A DNA stretch of 64,000 bases, from assembly GCF_036002945.1 (NCBI RefSeq), contig NZ_CP108529.1, forward strand, positions 1,054,001 through 1,118,000, given 5' to 3'. The notes beneath the pieces are model-generated. The model saw nothing but the letters and a program-made list of their open reading frames with translations. It searched no databases and was not told where the DNA came from. Both the position numbers and the translations under genes were made by a program. This stretch comes from Streptomyces sp. NBC_01224 (GTDB lineage: Bacteria > Actinomycetota > Actinomycetes > Streptomycetales > Streptomycetaceae). Positions 57,191 through 64,000 of this stretch are shown here, in pieces (positions within the stretch are counted from its first letter, which is position 1; every line of letters begins with the position of its first letter).

Positions 57191-59404
57191 ATGACAGAGG
57201 CCGGACCGACGGAGGCCGGGGCGTCCACGGGACGGGACGCCCGGGAGCTGCTGGCGCAGGCCGAGCGGCTGCTGGACACGGCGCGCGTGGTGCTGGCCGA
57301 TCATGCCCGCGCCGTCGATGCGGTGCACACGGCGCTGACGCCGCTGCTCGACTCCCTCATCCGTCGCGAACTGTCGGCCATCCCGGTCTCCAGACTCAAG
57401 GACGTCACCGAGGGCAGACTGCGGCTCGGCGCGATCGAGCAGGCCGGCTTCACGACCGTCGGCCAAGTCCACGGGGCGAACCGTTACGAGCTCCGCCAGA
57501 TCCCCGGGGTCGGCGCTCAGACCGCCGACCAGGCGCTGGCAGCGGCCGGGCAGATCGCCCACGCGGTACGGGACACCGTCGCGGTCCGGATAGACGTGGA
57601 CACCCCGGACGAATCCACGACCGCGCTGGTCACCGCACTGCACCGGCTGGTCGAGGCCGGTCCGGACGTCCGCCGGGCCGTCGATGCGGCGGGCCGGCTC
57701 ATCGGGCGTCTTGAGCCCTTGCTCGCCGCGGCCGGGCCTGCGCGGGGGCGGCTGCGCATGCTGTTCACCCGGCGGCAGACCCGCGCCCAGGCGCTGGAGG
57801 CCGTCGCCTCGGTACGGACCGCCGTCGCCGAAGCGACTGCGCGCGGGCTTCCCCTGCTGTTCGGGCAGGTTTCGGTCGATCTGCTGCGGAACGCGGAGTC
57901 GGACGTCGCGGCGTGGGTCGACTTCGAGCTTCGGTCCGCCGAGTACTACAGTCTGCTCGCCGAGATGTCGGGCACCGGCCCCGACCGGGACGCGGCTGAG
58001 GGGTTCCTCCCGTCCGGGATCGCGCACCGGGTGCGCGGTCTGCGGCTGGACGACGCCCATCTGCGCGTCTCCCTGCGCGGCTACCAGTCGTTCGGCGCCC
58101 GGTTCGCGCTCGCGCAGAAGCGGGTGATCCTCGGCGACGAGATGGGGCTCGGCAAGACCGTCCAGGCCATTGCCGCGCTCGCGCACCTCTCGGCGCGGGG
58201 CGAGACACACTTCCTGGTGGTCTGCCCGGCGAGCGTGCTCATCAACTGGGCGCGCGAGGTCCGTTCCCGCTCCACCCTGCGCGCGCTGCCGGTGCACGGC
58301 CCCGAGCGACACGGCGCCTTCGCCGAGTGGCGAGAGACCGGCGGGGTCGCGCTCACCACGTTCGATGCCCTGCACACCCTGCCGGCCCCCCGGGACTGCG
58401 GCATGAGACCCGGCATGCTGGTGGTCGACGAGGCGCACTACGTCAAGAACCCCGAGACCCGCCGTTCCCGGGCGGTTTCCGGCTGGACACAACGCACCGA
58501 ACGGGTGCTGTTCCTGACCGGTACGCCGATGGAGAACCGGGTCGAGGAGTTCCGCAGCCTCGTCCGCCATCTGCAGCCCGAACTGGCGCCCTCGATCCGC
58601 ACCACCCATGGAGCCGCCGGTTCGCACGCGTTCCGCAGGGCCGTCGCCCCGGCCTATCTGCGGCGCAATCAGGAGGACGTGCTGACCGAACTCCCGGCGC
58701 TGGTGCAGGTCGATGAGTGGGAGGAGTTCAGTGAGGACGATCTCGATGCCTACCGCGAGGCGGTGGGCGCCGGGCAGTTCATGCGGATGCGCCGGGCCGC
58801 GTACGCCCGGCCCGCCACATCCGCGAAACTGAACCGGCTGCGCGAGCTGGTCGCGGAGGCCGCGGACAACGGCCTCAAGGTCGTCGTGTTCTCATACTTC
58901 CGAGAAGTGCTCCTCACGGTCGAACAGGCCCTGGAGACGTGTGTGTTCGGGCCGCTCTCGGGGACTCACCCGGCTGCCCGGCGCCAGGAGATGATCGACC
59001 GGTTCGGTGCCGTCGAGGGCCATGCCGTCCTGCTGAGCCAGATCCAGGCGGGTGGTGTCGGACTGAACATGCAGGCTGCCTCCGTCGTCATCATCTGCGA
59101 ACCGCAGATCAAGCCGACGATGGAGCACCAGGCGGTGGCCCGCGCTCACCGGATGGGGCAGATACGGACCGTCCAGGTGCACCGGCTCCTCGCGGCCGAC
59201 AGCGTCGACGAGCGGATGCTGAACATCCTCGCCCGCAAGGAGCGGCTGTTCGACCTCTACGCACGGCGCAGCGACGTCGCCGAGACGACGCCGGACGCCG
59301 TGGATGTGTCGGACGGGGCTCTGGCCCGACGCATCGTCGAGGAGGAACAGCTGCGCCTCGCCACCGGAACGGCCGAAGCAGCCGGAGCGGTGTCGGAGAA
59401 CTGA
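57191..59404 (+). CDS. SNF2-family DEAD/DEAH helicase with N-terminal helix-hairpin-helix
   Basis: A 737-residue DNA translocase. The first ~290 residues hold coiled-coil-like helices and one helix-hairpin-helix DNA-binding motif (VGQVHGANRYELRQIPGVGA, ~90-109, then TADQALAA). The SNF2 ATPase follows: ILGDEMGLGKTVQAIAAL (motif I, ~313-330), VVCPASVLINWAREV (Ia), VVDEAHYVKNP (II) and LFLTGTPMENR (III). The second lobe has KVVVFSYFREVLLTVEQ (IV), LLSQIQAGGVGLNMQAASVVI (V) and QAVARAHRMGQIRTVQVHRL (VI). It resembles SMARCAL1-like single-chain enzymes that remodel stalled forks rather than bacterial RapA. ATG at 57191; its stop lies 5 bp from the convergent laccase stop. Confidence 0.92.
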   Translation: MTEAGPTEAGASTGRDARELLAQAERLLDTARVVLADHARAVDAVHTALTPLLDSLIRRELSAIPVSRLKDVTEGRLRLGAIEQAGFTTVGQVHGANRYELRQIPGVGAQTADQALAAAGQIAHAVRDTVAVRIDVDTPDESTTALVTALHRLVEAGPDVRRAVDAAGRLIGRLEPLLAAAGPARGRLRMLFTRRQTRAQALEAVASVRTAVAEATARGLPLLFGQVSVDLLRNAESDVAAWVDFELRSAEYYSLLAEMSGTGPDRDAAEGFLPSGIAHRVRGLRLDDAHLRVSLRGYQSFGARFALAQKRVILGDEMGLGKTVQAIAALAHLSARGETHFLVVCPASVLINWAREVRSRSTLRALPVHGPERHGAFAEWRETGGVALTTFDALHTLPAPRDCGMRPGMLVVDEAHYVKNPETRRSRAVSGWTQRTERVLFLTGTPMENRVEEFRSLVRHLQPELAPSIRTTHGAAGSHAFRRAVAPAYLRRNQEDVLTELPALVQVDEWEEFSEDDLDAYREAVGAGQFMRMRRAAYARPATSAKLNRLRELVAEAADNGLKVVVFSYFREVLLTVEQALETCVFGPLSGTHPAARRQEMIDRFGAVEGHAVLLSQIQAGGVGLNMQAASVVIICEPQIKPTMEHQAVARAHRMGQIRTVQVHRLLAADSVDERMLNILARKERLFDLYARRSDVAETTPDAVDVSDGALARRIVEEEQLRLATGTAEAAGAVSEN

Positions 59405-59409
59405 CTGCG

Positions 59410-60549
59410 TCAGGACCCGTGCGTCGCCGGGTCGTGGGCGGCCGGCTCCTTCCCCGTTTCGCCGGGCGCGGTGCCACGCGAAGCGGTCTTGTCCGGCGCG
59501 GTCTTGTCCGGCGCGGTCTTCTCCGGCGCAGCCTTGTCCGGCGCAGCCTTGTCCGGCGCAGTCTTGTCCGGCGCGGCCGTATCGTGGGTCGTCGTGGCGT
59601 GCGGGTCGTACCCCGGCACGGTGCCGTCCGCCTTGGCGACCAGCAGCAGTCCGGCCATGCCCATGTCGGAGTGGCTCTGCACATGGCAGTGGTACATCCA
59701 GGCACCGGCGCCGACGTGTTCGCCCGCGATGACCTGGAAGCCGAAGGAGTCCGCCGGGCCGACGATCTTTGTGTCGATCACGCGGCTCGGGTCGTCGGGG
59801 CCGGTGAGCAGCCCGGTCCGGTTGTCCGCCCAGCGATGACCGTGGACGTGGAACGTGTGGTAGTAGTCGCCGTGCGTGATCATGACCACTTCGAGCCGGT
59901 CCCCCACCGTGGCCTCGAAGTTGGGTGCCTCATGGGCCGCCTTGTTGTTGATCGTCATGTCGTTGAAGACGATCGTGATCGTCTTGTCCGGCAGGATGTC
60001 GCCCTTGCGCCGGACGATCAGCGGACCGTACAGGCCCTTCCGGATGCCGCCGGTGCCGTGATCCGTACCGACGACATGGTCGTGGTAGTGCCAGTAGCCC
60101 GCACTGCCCGGCTGCCAGGTACCGTCCTTGCGCCGGCCCGGCGCATGGGTGCGCCAGGTGTACGTGCGGGTGCCACCCGGTTCGACGATGCTCTTGTTCA
60201 TCCGGGTGCCGTCGCTCGCGATGTCGTAGTCGACGCCGTGCGCATGAAGGCTGGCCGGCACATCCATGGTGTTCTCGAACTCGATGTGCAGGGTGTCGCC
60301 CTCGTTGATCTCGATGAGCGGTCCCGGGATCGACGCCTTGCCCTTCTCCAGGCCGTATCCCATCCGACCGTCCGCCAGCTTCTCCGCGTACAGCTTGAGA
60401 TGGCGGACGACACCTCCGGCCGGGGCGGTCTTGGGCGGGGGTTCCGCCGAGCTGGCCTCGATCGTACCGAGCGACAACGATGTCACGCCGGTGGCGGCCG
60501 CCACCCCACCACCGACCAGAATCCGCCGGTTGAAGCTCCTTCTGTCCAT
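59410..60549 (-). CDS. Small two-domain laccase (SLAC-type multicopper oxidase)
   Basis: A 379-residue secreted oxidase that takes electrons from phenols, dyes or cuprous copper and reduces O2 to water. It carries a Tat-type signal ([15 protein letters not shown]). Copper ligands sit in [31 protein letters not shown] and [13 protein letters not shown], with the type 1 Cys in HCH. The body follows S. coelicolor SLAC closely as I recall it, giving a trimer with interface trinuclear sites. The C terminus is extended by APDK/APEK repeats from a 15-bp DNA repeat. ATG at 60547-60549. Confidence 0.95.
   Translation of the reverse strand: MDRRSFNRRILVGGGVAAATGVTSLSLGTIEASSAEPPPKTAPAGGVVRHLKLYAEKLADGRMGYGLEKGKASIPGPLIEINEGDTLHIEFENTMDVPASLHAHGVDYDIASDGTRMNKSIVEPGGTRTYTWRTHAPGRRKDGTWQPGSAGYWHYHDHVVGTDHGTGGIRKGLYGPLIVRRKGDILPDKTITIVFNDMTINNKAAHEAPNFEATVGDRLEVVMITHGDYYHTFHVHGHRWADNRTGLLTGPDDPSRVIDTKIVGPADSFGFQVIAGEHVGAGAWMYHCHVQSHSDMGMAGLLLVAKADGTVPGYDPHATTTHDTAAPDKTAPDKAAPDKAAPEKTAPDKTAPDKTASRGTAPGETGKEPAAHDPATHGS
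59483..59572 (-). repeat. 15-bp tandem repeat, 6 copies, in the laccase C terminus
   Basis: Six consecutive 15-bp units (consensus gcggtcttgtccggc with a few substitutions), in frame with the laccase gene. On the coding strand each unit encodes a pentapeptide of the type APDK plus Thr or Ala. Such arrays expand and contract by slippage without breaking the frame. Confidence 0.9.
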
Positions 60550-60576
60550 GTCGAACTCCCCACTGCACTAAGGAAT

Positions 60577-60648
60577 TTACGGAGTTTTTGCGAACTTGCC
60601 CAGAACGCGGAGTCTGCGTAGACCGCGGAGATTACGGAGGTTACGGGG
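60577..60648. promoter_or_regulatory. Repeated TTACGGAG elements upstream of the laccase gene
   Basis: TTACGGAG at 60577-60584 and 60632-60639 and TTACGGGG at 60641-60648, with CGCGGAG variants at 60606-60612 and 60624-60630, crowd the 100 bp before the laccase start. They could be binding sites of a regulator, for example one responding to copper or development, or simple sequence drift. Confidence 0.3.
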
Positions 60649-60846
60649 ATTGCGGCGGCTTCAGAGGTAGCAGAGGTTGGCGGGGTACAGGTGCCGCCCG
60701 GACGGCCCACACCGTAGCCGGGGGATCTTCGTTTATCCACACCCAGGACAAAGTTCGTGCCATTGCTGCCATAGCTATTGGCGAGCCGCGAAAAGAGGTC
60801 TAGCTTCATCCGCTGTTGCAGTGACCAAAGAGGGGTGGGTGACCAC

Positions 60847-63339
60847 ATGCAGCGCACACCACATCACAGGTCCAGATCGCGACGCGGACTTGCGGTGGCC
60901 CTGACGGCCGGCGCACTGACCGCTTCCCTGCTCGGCGGCAACGCCGCCAGCGCCAGACCTTATCTGGAACCGCCGCGAAGCCTCGTGACAACGTTATCCC
61001 TACCGTCGCCGCCGGGCGGCGCCAACGTCAAGGTGCTGGTGTTCCATGCCTCCGCCACCGAGGAGTCCCCGACCGTCGACGCCGGGATCGCGGCGATCGA
61101 GAAGATCGGGCTCACCGGGCCGGAGGCCGGTCGGTTCAGGACCGTCGCCACCGACGACCCGGCCGTCTTCACCAACGGCAAGCAGCTCGGCAAGTACAAC
61201 GCCGTCGTCTTCCTGACCGGTGGCGGCGATGTGCTCGACCCGGAGCAGGAGGCCGGTCTCGAGGCGTACATGGAGGCGGGCGGCGGATTCCTCGGCATCC
61301 ACGACGCGGCGCGCACCGAGCCGTACTCGGACTGGTTCACCGGTCTGATCGGGGCCCGTCCGGCGGCCGGCAGCCCAACCGGCGTACAGCGTGCGGCGGT
61401 TGAGATCGGAGACCGCCAGCATCCGGCGACCAAGAATCTGCCGCTGGAGTGGAAGCGCCCGGACAAGTGGCTGAACTGGACGAAGAATCCGTCCGGTGAT
61501 GTACACACCGTGGCGCGCGTCCGGGAGATCACGTACAAGCCGGGCGCGAGCGCCAACGGCTGGGACCACCCGGTCTCCTGGTGCCGGGACTACGACGGCG
61601 GCAGGTCCTTCTACACGGCGATGGGCGGTACGGTCGACAGCTTCGCGGAGACCGACTTCCGCGACCATCTGCGCGGCGCGCTCGACTGGACGACGCGGAT
61701 CTCGCAGGCCGACTGCAAGGCGACGATCAACTCCAACTACAAGGCGGAGCGCGTCACCCAGCCCAATCAGCCGGGCCAGAACGACCAGATCGGCGAGCCG
61801 CACGGCCTGGTTGTCGCCCCGGACGGGCGGGTGCTGTACATCGGGCGCGGCGGCGCCGACAGCAGCAAGCCGGTCGTCACCGACTGGAACAACCCGGACA
61901 TCGGCAAGGGGCTGGGGCAGATCCATGTCTACGACCCGAAGACCAAGAAGGTCACCCTCGCCGGTGAGCTGACCATCTTCGGCAACAAGGGCGGCGGCGA
62001 CGAGCTGGTCAAGGTCGAGGAGGGACTGCTCGGCATCGAGCTGGACCCGGACTTCGAGAAGAACGGCTGGGTGTATCTCCACTACACGCCCCACTCGAAG
62101 ATCGACCGCGACAAGCAGATGGCGGTGCGTCAGGTCTCCCGCTTCACCCTGGACCTGACCACGAACAAGCTGGATCTGTCGTCCGAGAAGGTGCTGCTGC
62201 ACTGGCCGGTCCAGATCCACAGCTGCTGCCATGCGGGCGGCGGGATGGCCTGGGACTCCAAGGGCAATCTGTACATCGCCACCGGTGACAACAACTCCTC
62301 CGGTTTCAGCGATGGTTACTCCGGAAACAACCCGCAGCCGAACTACAAGGGCGTCTCCTTCGCCGATGCCCGGCGCACCGCGGGCAACACGAACAACCTC
62401 AACGGGAAGATCCTGCGGATCCACCCCGAGGACGACGGCACCTACACGCTCCCCGAGGGCAATCTCTTCACCGGCAAGGAGCCCGATGAAGGCGGCGGGA
62501 GGACCCGCGGCGAGATCTATGTGATGGGGGTGCGCAACCCTGCCCGGATCTCCGTCGACAAGACCACCGACACGCTGTACGCGGGCTGGGTCGGCCCCGA
62601 CGCGGGCTCGCCGAGCACCACCTGGGGTCCGGCCAAGTACGACACGTTCGCCGCGATCACCAAGGCGGGCAACCACGGCTGGCCGTACTGCATGGGCAAC
62701 AAGCAGCCCTACCGGGACCGCAATCTGCCCGACCCGAGCAAGCCGCTCGGCTGGTACGACTGCGACCACCCCAAGAACGAGTCTCCGAACAACGACGGCC
62801 TGGTGAACCTGCCGCCGATCACGTCCAACACCATCTGGTACTCGCCGCAGGGCGGTGGTGTGGACTACCCGCGCGACGCGAACGGCATCCCGAGCTACAA
62901 GGTGGAGGAGCAGAAGCAGCTGCTGCCGTGGCTCAAGGGCGGCGGTCAGGCCACGATGAACGGCCCGGTCTACCGGTTCGACGCGGCGAGCACCAGCGCC
63001 GACAAGTGGCCCTCCTACTGGGACGGCAAGTGGTTCGTCGGTGACTTCTACGACGACACCCAGCCGCGGCACGCCGTGCTCACCGACCCGAAGACGGCCG
63101 GCAAGGGCGGTCTGCCCACGCACGCCGAGTCCCTGAAGAAGATCATCCCGGTCGGCGCGGACGGCATCCGCAACCTGATGGACTGGAAGTTCGCCCCGGA
63201 CGGTTCGCTGTATGTCCTCGACTACGGGCGCGGCTTCTTCACCTCCGACTCCAAGTCCGCGCTGTGGCGTGTGACGTACAAGGGCGGCGGCCCGACCCCG
63301 GCCGCCGAGGATCTGGCCAGGAAGGCGGCAGTGCAGTGA
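60847..63339 (+). CDS. Secreted ThuA-like domain fused to glucose/sorbosone dehydrogenase-type propeller
   Basis: An 830-residue exported fusion. The signal peptide (GLAVALTAGALTASLLGGNAASA) ends near residue 37. Residues ~55-295 are ThuA-like (VKVLVFHASATEESPT, VVFLTGGGDVLDPEQEAGLEAYM, GGGFLGIHDAARTEP). Residues ~305-815 form a GSDH-type six-bladed propeller (EPHGLVVAPDGRVLYIGRGG, LLGIELDPDFEKNGWVYLHY, HSCCHAGGGMAWDSKGNLYIATGD, YVMGVRNPARISVDKTTDTLY), a fold that usually holds PQQ and calcium. Codon 50 is TTA (60994-60996), so translation should depend on the bldA tRNA. ATG at 60847 is used. Sugar or polyol oxidation outside the cell is expected; the substrate is unknown. Confidence 0.9.
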   Translation: MQRTPHHRSRSRRGLAVALTAGALTASLLGGNAASARPYLEPPRSLVTTLSLPSPPGGANVKVLVFHASATEESPTVDAGIAAIEKIGLTGPEAGRFRTVATDDPAVFTNGKQLGKYNAVVFLTGGGDVLDPEQEAGLEAYMEAGGGFLGIHDAARTEPYSDWFTGLIGARPAAGSPTGVQRAAVEIGDRQHPATKNLPLEWKRPDKWLNWTKNPSGDVHTVARVREITYKPGASANGWDHPVSWCRDYDGGRSFYTAMGGTVDSFAETDFRDHLRGALDWTTRISQADCKATINSNYKAERVTQPNQPGQNDQIGEPHGLVVAPDGRVLYIGRGGADSSKPVVTDWNNPDIGKGLGQIHVYDPKTKKVTLAGELTIFGNKGGGDELVKVEEGLLGIELDPDFEKNGWVYLHYTPHSKIDRDKQMAVRQVSRFTLDLTTNKLDLSSEKVLLHWPVQIHSCCHAGGGMAWDSKGNLYIATGDNNSSGFSDGYSGNNPQPNYKGVSFADARRTAGNTNNLNGKILRIHPEDDGTYTLPEGNLFTGKEPDEGGGRTRGEIYVMGVRNPARISVDKTTDTLYAGWVGPDAGSPSTTWGPAKYDTFAAITKAGNHGWPYCMGNKQPYRDRNLPDPSKPLGWYDCDHPKNESPNNDGLVNLPPITSNTIWYSPQGGGVDYPRDANGIPSYKVEEQKQLLPWLKGGGQATMNGPVYRFDAASTSADKWPSYWDGKWFVGDFYDDTQPRHAVLTDPKTAGKGGLPTHAESLKKIIPVGADGIRNLMDWKFAPDGSLYVLDYGRGFFTSDSKSALWRVTYKGGGPTPAAEDLARKAAVQ

Positions 63340-64000
63340 GACACCGATCGATCTTCTTGCGACCGCGGTACCGGCCCGCCCGGCTGTGGCTCGCCCTGCT
63401 GGGTTCGTTCCTGATGGTGCTGGGGCTGACCTCGACGGCGGCCTACGGCCGTACGGTGTCGCCCGCCGCTGCGGCGGCCGACCAGGTCCTCACCTGGACG
63501 GCGGGCGACCCCATCGACCACTATCTGTCCGCTCCGAAGACCGCGGTGGCCGGCAAGGCGACCATCGTCTTCGAGAACAGCGCGGCGACCGGCAACACCA
63601 CGGGGATGCCGCACACCCTCACGTTCACCGTCTCGGACCCGGAGTTCAACAACGATGTCGCGCTGAACATCCTGGCCAACCCGGCCGACGACCAGGGCGG
63701 CAAGCACACCGCCGAGGTCACACTCTCCCCCGGCCGGTACTTCTACCACTGCACCATGCCGGGGCACGAGGCGATGCAGGGCATTCTCACCGTGACGGAC
63801 GGCGGCGGTACGGACACCACCGCGCCCGAGACCTCCGCGAAGCTCGACGGCGACAAGAACGCCGACGGCGCGTACATCGGTCAGGCGATGGTCACTCTCT
63901 CGGCGACCGACGACAGCTCCGGTATCGACACCGTCGAGTACGCGGTCGGGGCGGACGGCGCCTGGCAGCCGTACACCACACCGATCGTGGTGAACGAGGT
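63336..64000 (+). CDS. Secreted cupredoxin domain protein with OmpL47-like repeat, N-terminal part
   Basis: At least 221 residues, cut by the window end. The start is GTG at 63336, overlapping the previous stop as GTGA, so the two genes are coupled. The signal/anchor segment is LWLALLGSFLMVLGLTSTAA. A plastocyanin-like domain follows, with the type 1 copper ligands MPHTLTF (His) and FYHCTMPGHEAMQG (Cys, His, Met). After it, TTAPETSAKLDGDKNADGAY and VTLSATDDSSGIDTVEYAVG look like OmpL47/chitobiase-type beta repeats. It could accept electrons from the coupled dehydrogenase and pass them to the laccase. Confidence 0.88.
   Translation, partial: MRHRSIFLRPRYRPARLWLALLGSFLMVLGLTSTAAYGRTVSPAAAAADQVLTWTAGDPIDHYLSAPKTAVAGKATIVFENSAATGNTTGMPHTLTFTVSDPEFNNDVALNILANPADDQGGKHTAEVTLSPGRYFYHCTMPGHEAMQGILTVTDGGGTDTTAPETSAKLDGDKNADGAYIGQAMVTLSATDDSSGIDTVEYAVGADGAWQPYTTPIVVNE

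Noticed and set aside
1..64000. CRISPR arrays, tRNA or rRNA genes, complete insertion sequences, prophage or integrase genes
   Set aside because: No spaced direct repeats of CRISPR form, no cloverleaf-like sequences and no transposase or integrase motifs were seen. The only clear tandem repeat is the coding array in the laccase tail.

Overview
The window is a 64 kb piece of a Streptomyces chromosome or a very close relative. GC is very high with strong third-position GC bias. GTG, TTG and probably CTG starts are common. Lineage markers include an SsgA-like sporulation protein, a WhiB-family protein, an SCO6745-family protein, F420/LLM oxidoreductases, a small two-domain laccase and a sulfur-type leader peptide. 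From memory, the gene content resembles the SCO6710-SCO6755 stretch of S. coelicolor; I could not check this. I see no rRNA, tRNA, CRISPR array, complete insertion sequence or prophage.

Layout. (1) 1-5.7 kb, minus strand: a translationally coupled cluster with a polysaccharide-export ABC permease (cut by the window edge), a GT2 glycosyltransferase, two CDP-alcohol phosphotransferases, a glycerol-1-phosphate-dehydrogenase-like enzyme and a nucleotidyltransferase. It looks like a pathway that makes and exports a phospho-polyol glycopolymer or glycophospholipid. (2) 5.9-19.3 kb: mostly housekeeping genes: galE, a zinc/cation efflux protein, a methyltransferase-acetyltransferase fusion, idi, a HATPase regulator, an enoyl-CoA hydratase, a PfpI/AraC pair, an SCO6745-family gene, tex and an ABC-F ATPase, then a decayed BCCT transporter. 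(3) 19.4-25.6 kb: three secreted peptidases (M14, S15, M1) and a frameshifted LacI regulator. (4) 25.5-28.5 kb: a divergent pair of MpaB-type oxygenases and a TetR regulator. (5) 28.8-39 kb: a macro-domain protein, then lipid catabolism: an acyl-CoA synthetase with a divergent MerR regulator, and a coupled operon for a CoA racemase/transferase, LLM oxidoreductase, acyl-CoA dehydrogenase, thiolase and FadB-type enzyme.

(6) 39.1-50.2 kb: single genes, including an enoyl-reductase-like oxidoreductase, endonuclease V, a YciI protein, a BNR-repeat protein, SsgD-like, a UvrA-like ATPase, an acyl-ACP desaturase, a TPR protein, a WhiB protein and a double-VOC protein. (7) 50.2-57.1 kb: an organosulfur operon, minus strand. 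It runs leader peptide, DszB-like desulfinase, SsuA, SsuC, SsuB, a signal-less binding protein, then SsuD monooxygenase, with a divergent IclR regulator. (8) 57.2-64 kb: a SNF2 helicase with a helix-hairpin-helix, then an extracytoplasmic copper/redox group: small laccase, a ThuA-glucose/sorbosone dehydrogenase fusion carrying a TTA codon, and a cupredoxin protein cut by the window end.

Many convergent gene ends are closed by near-perfect GC-rich hairpins without U-tracts, typical of Streptomyces terminators. The least expected items are the DszB-like desulfinase inside an ssu operon, the glycopolymer cluster with one phosphotransferase lacking the last motif Asp, and several clean inverted repeats at promoters of regulated genes.
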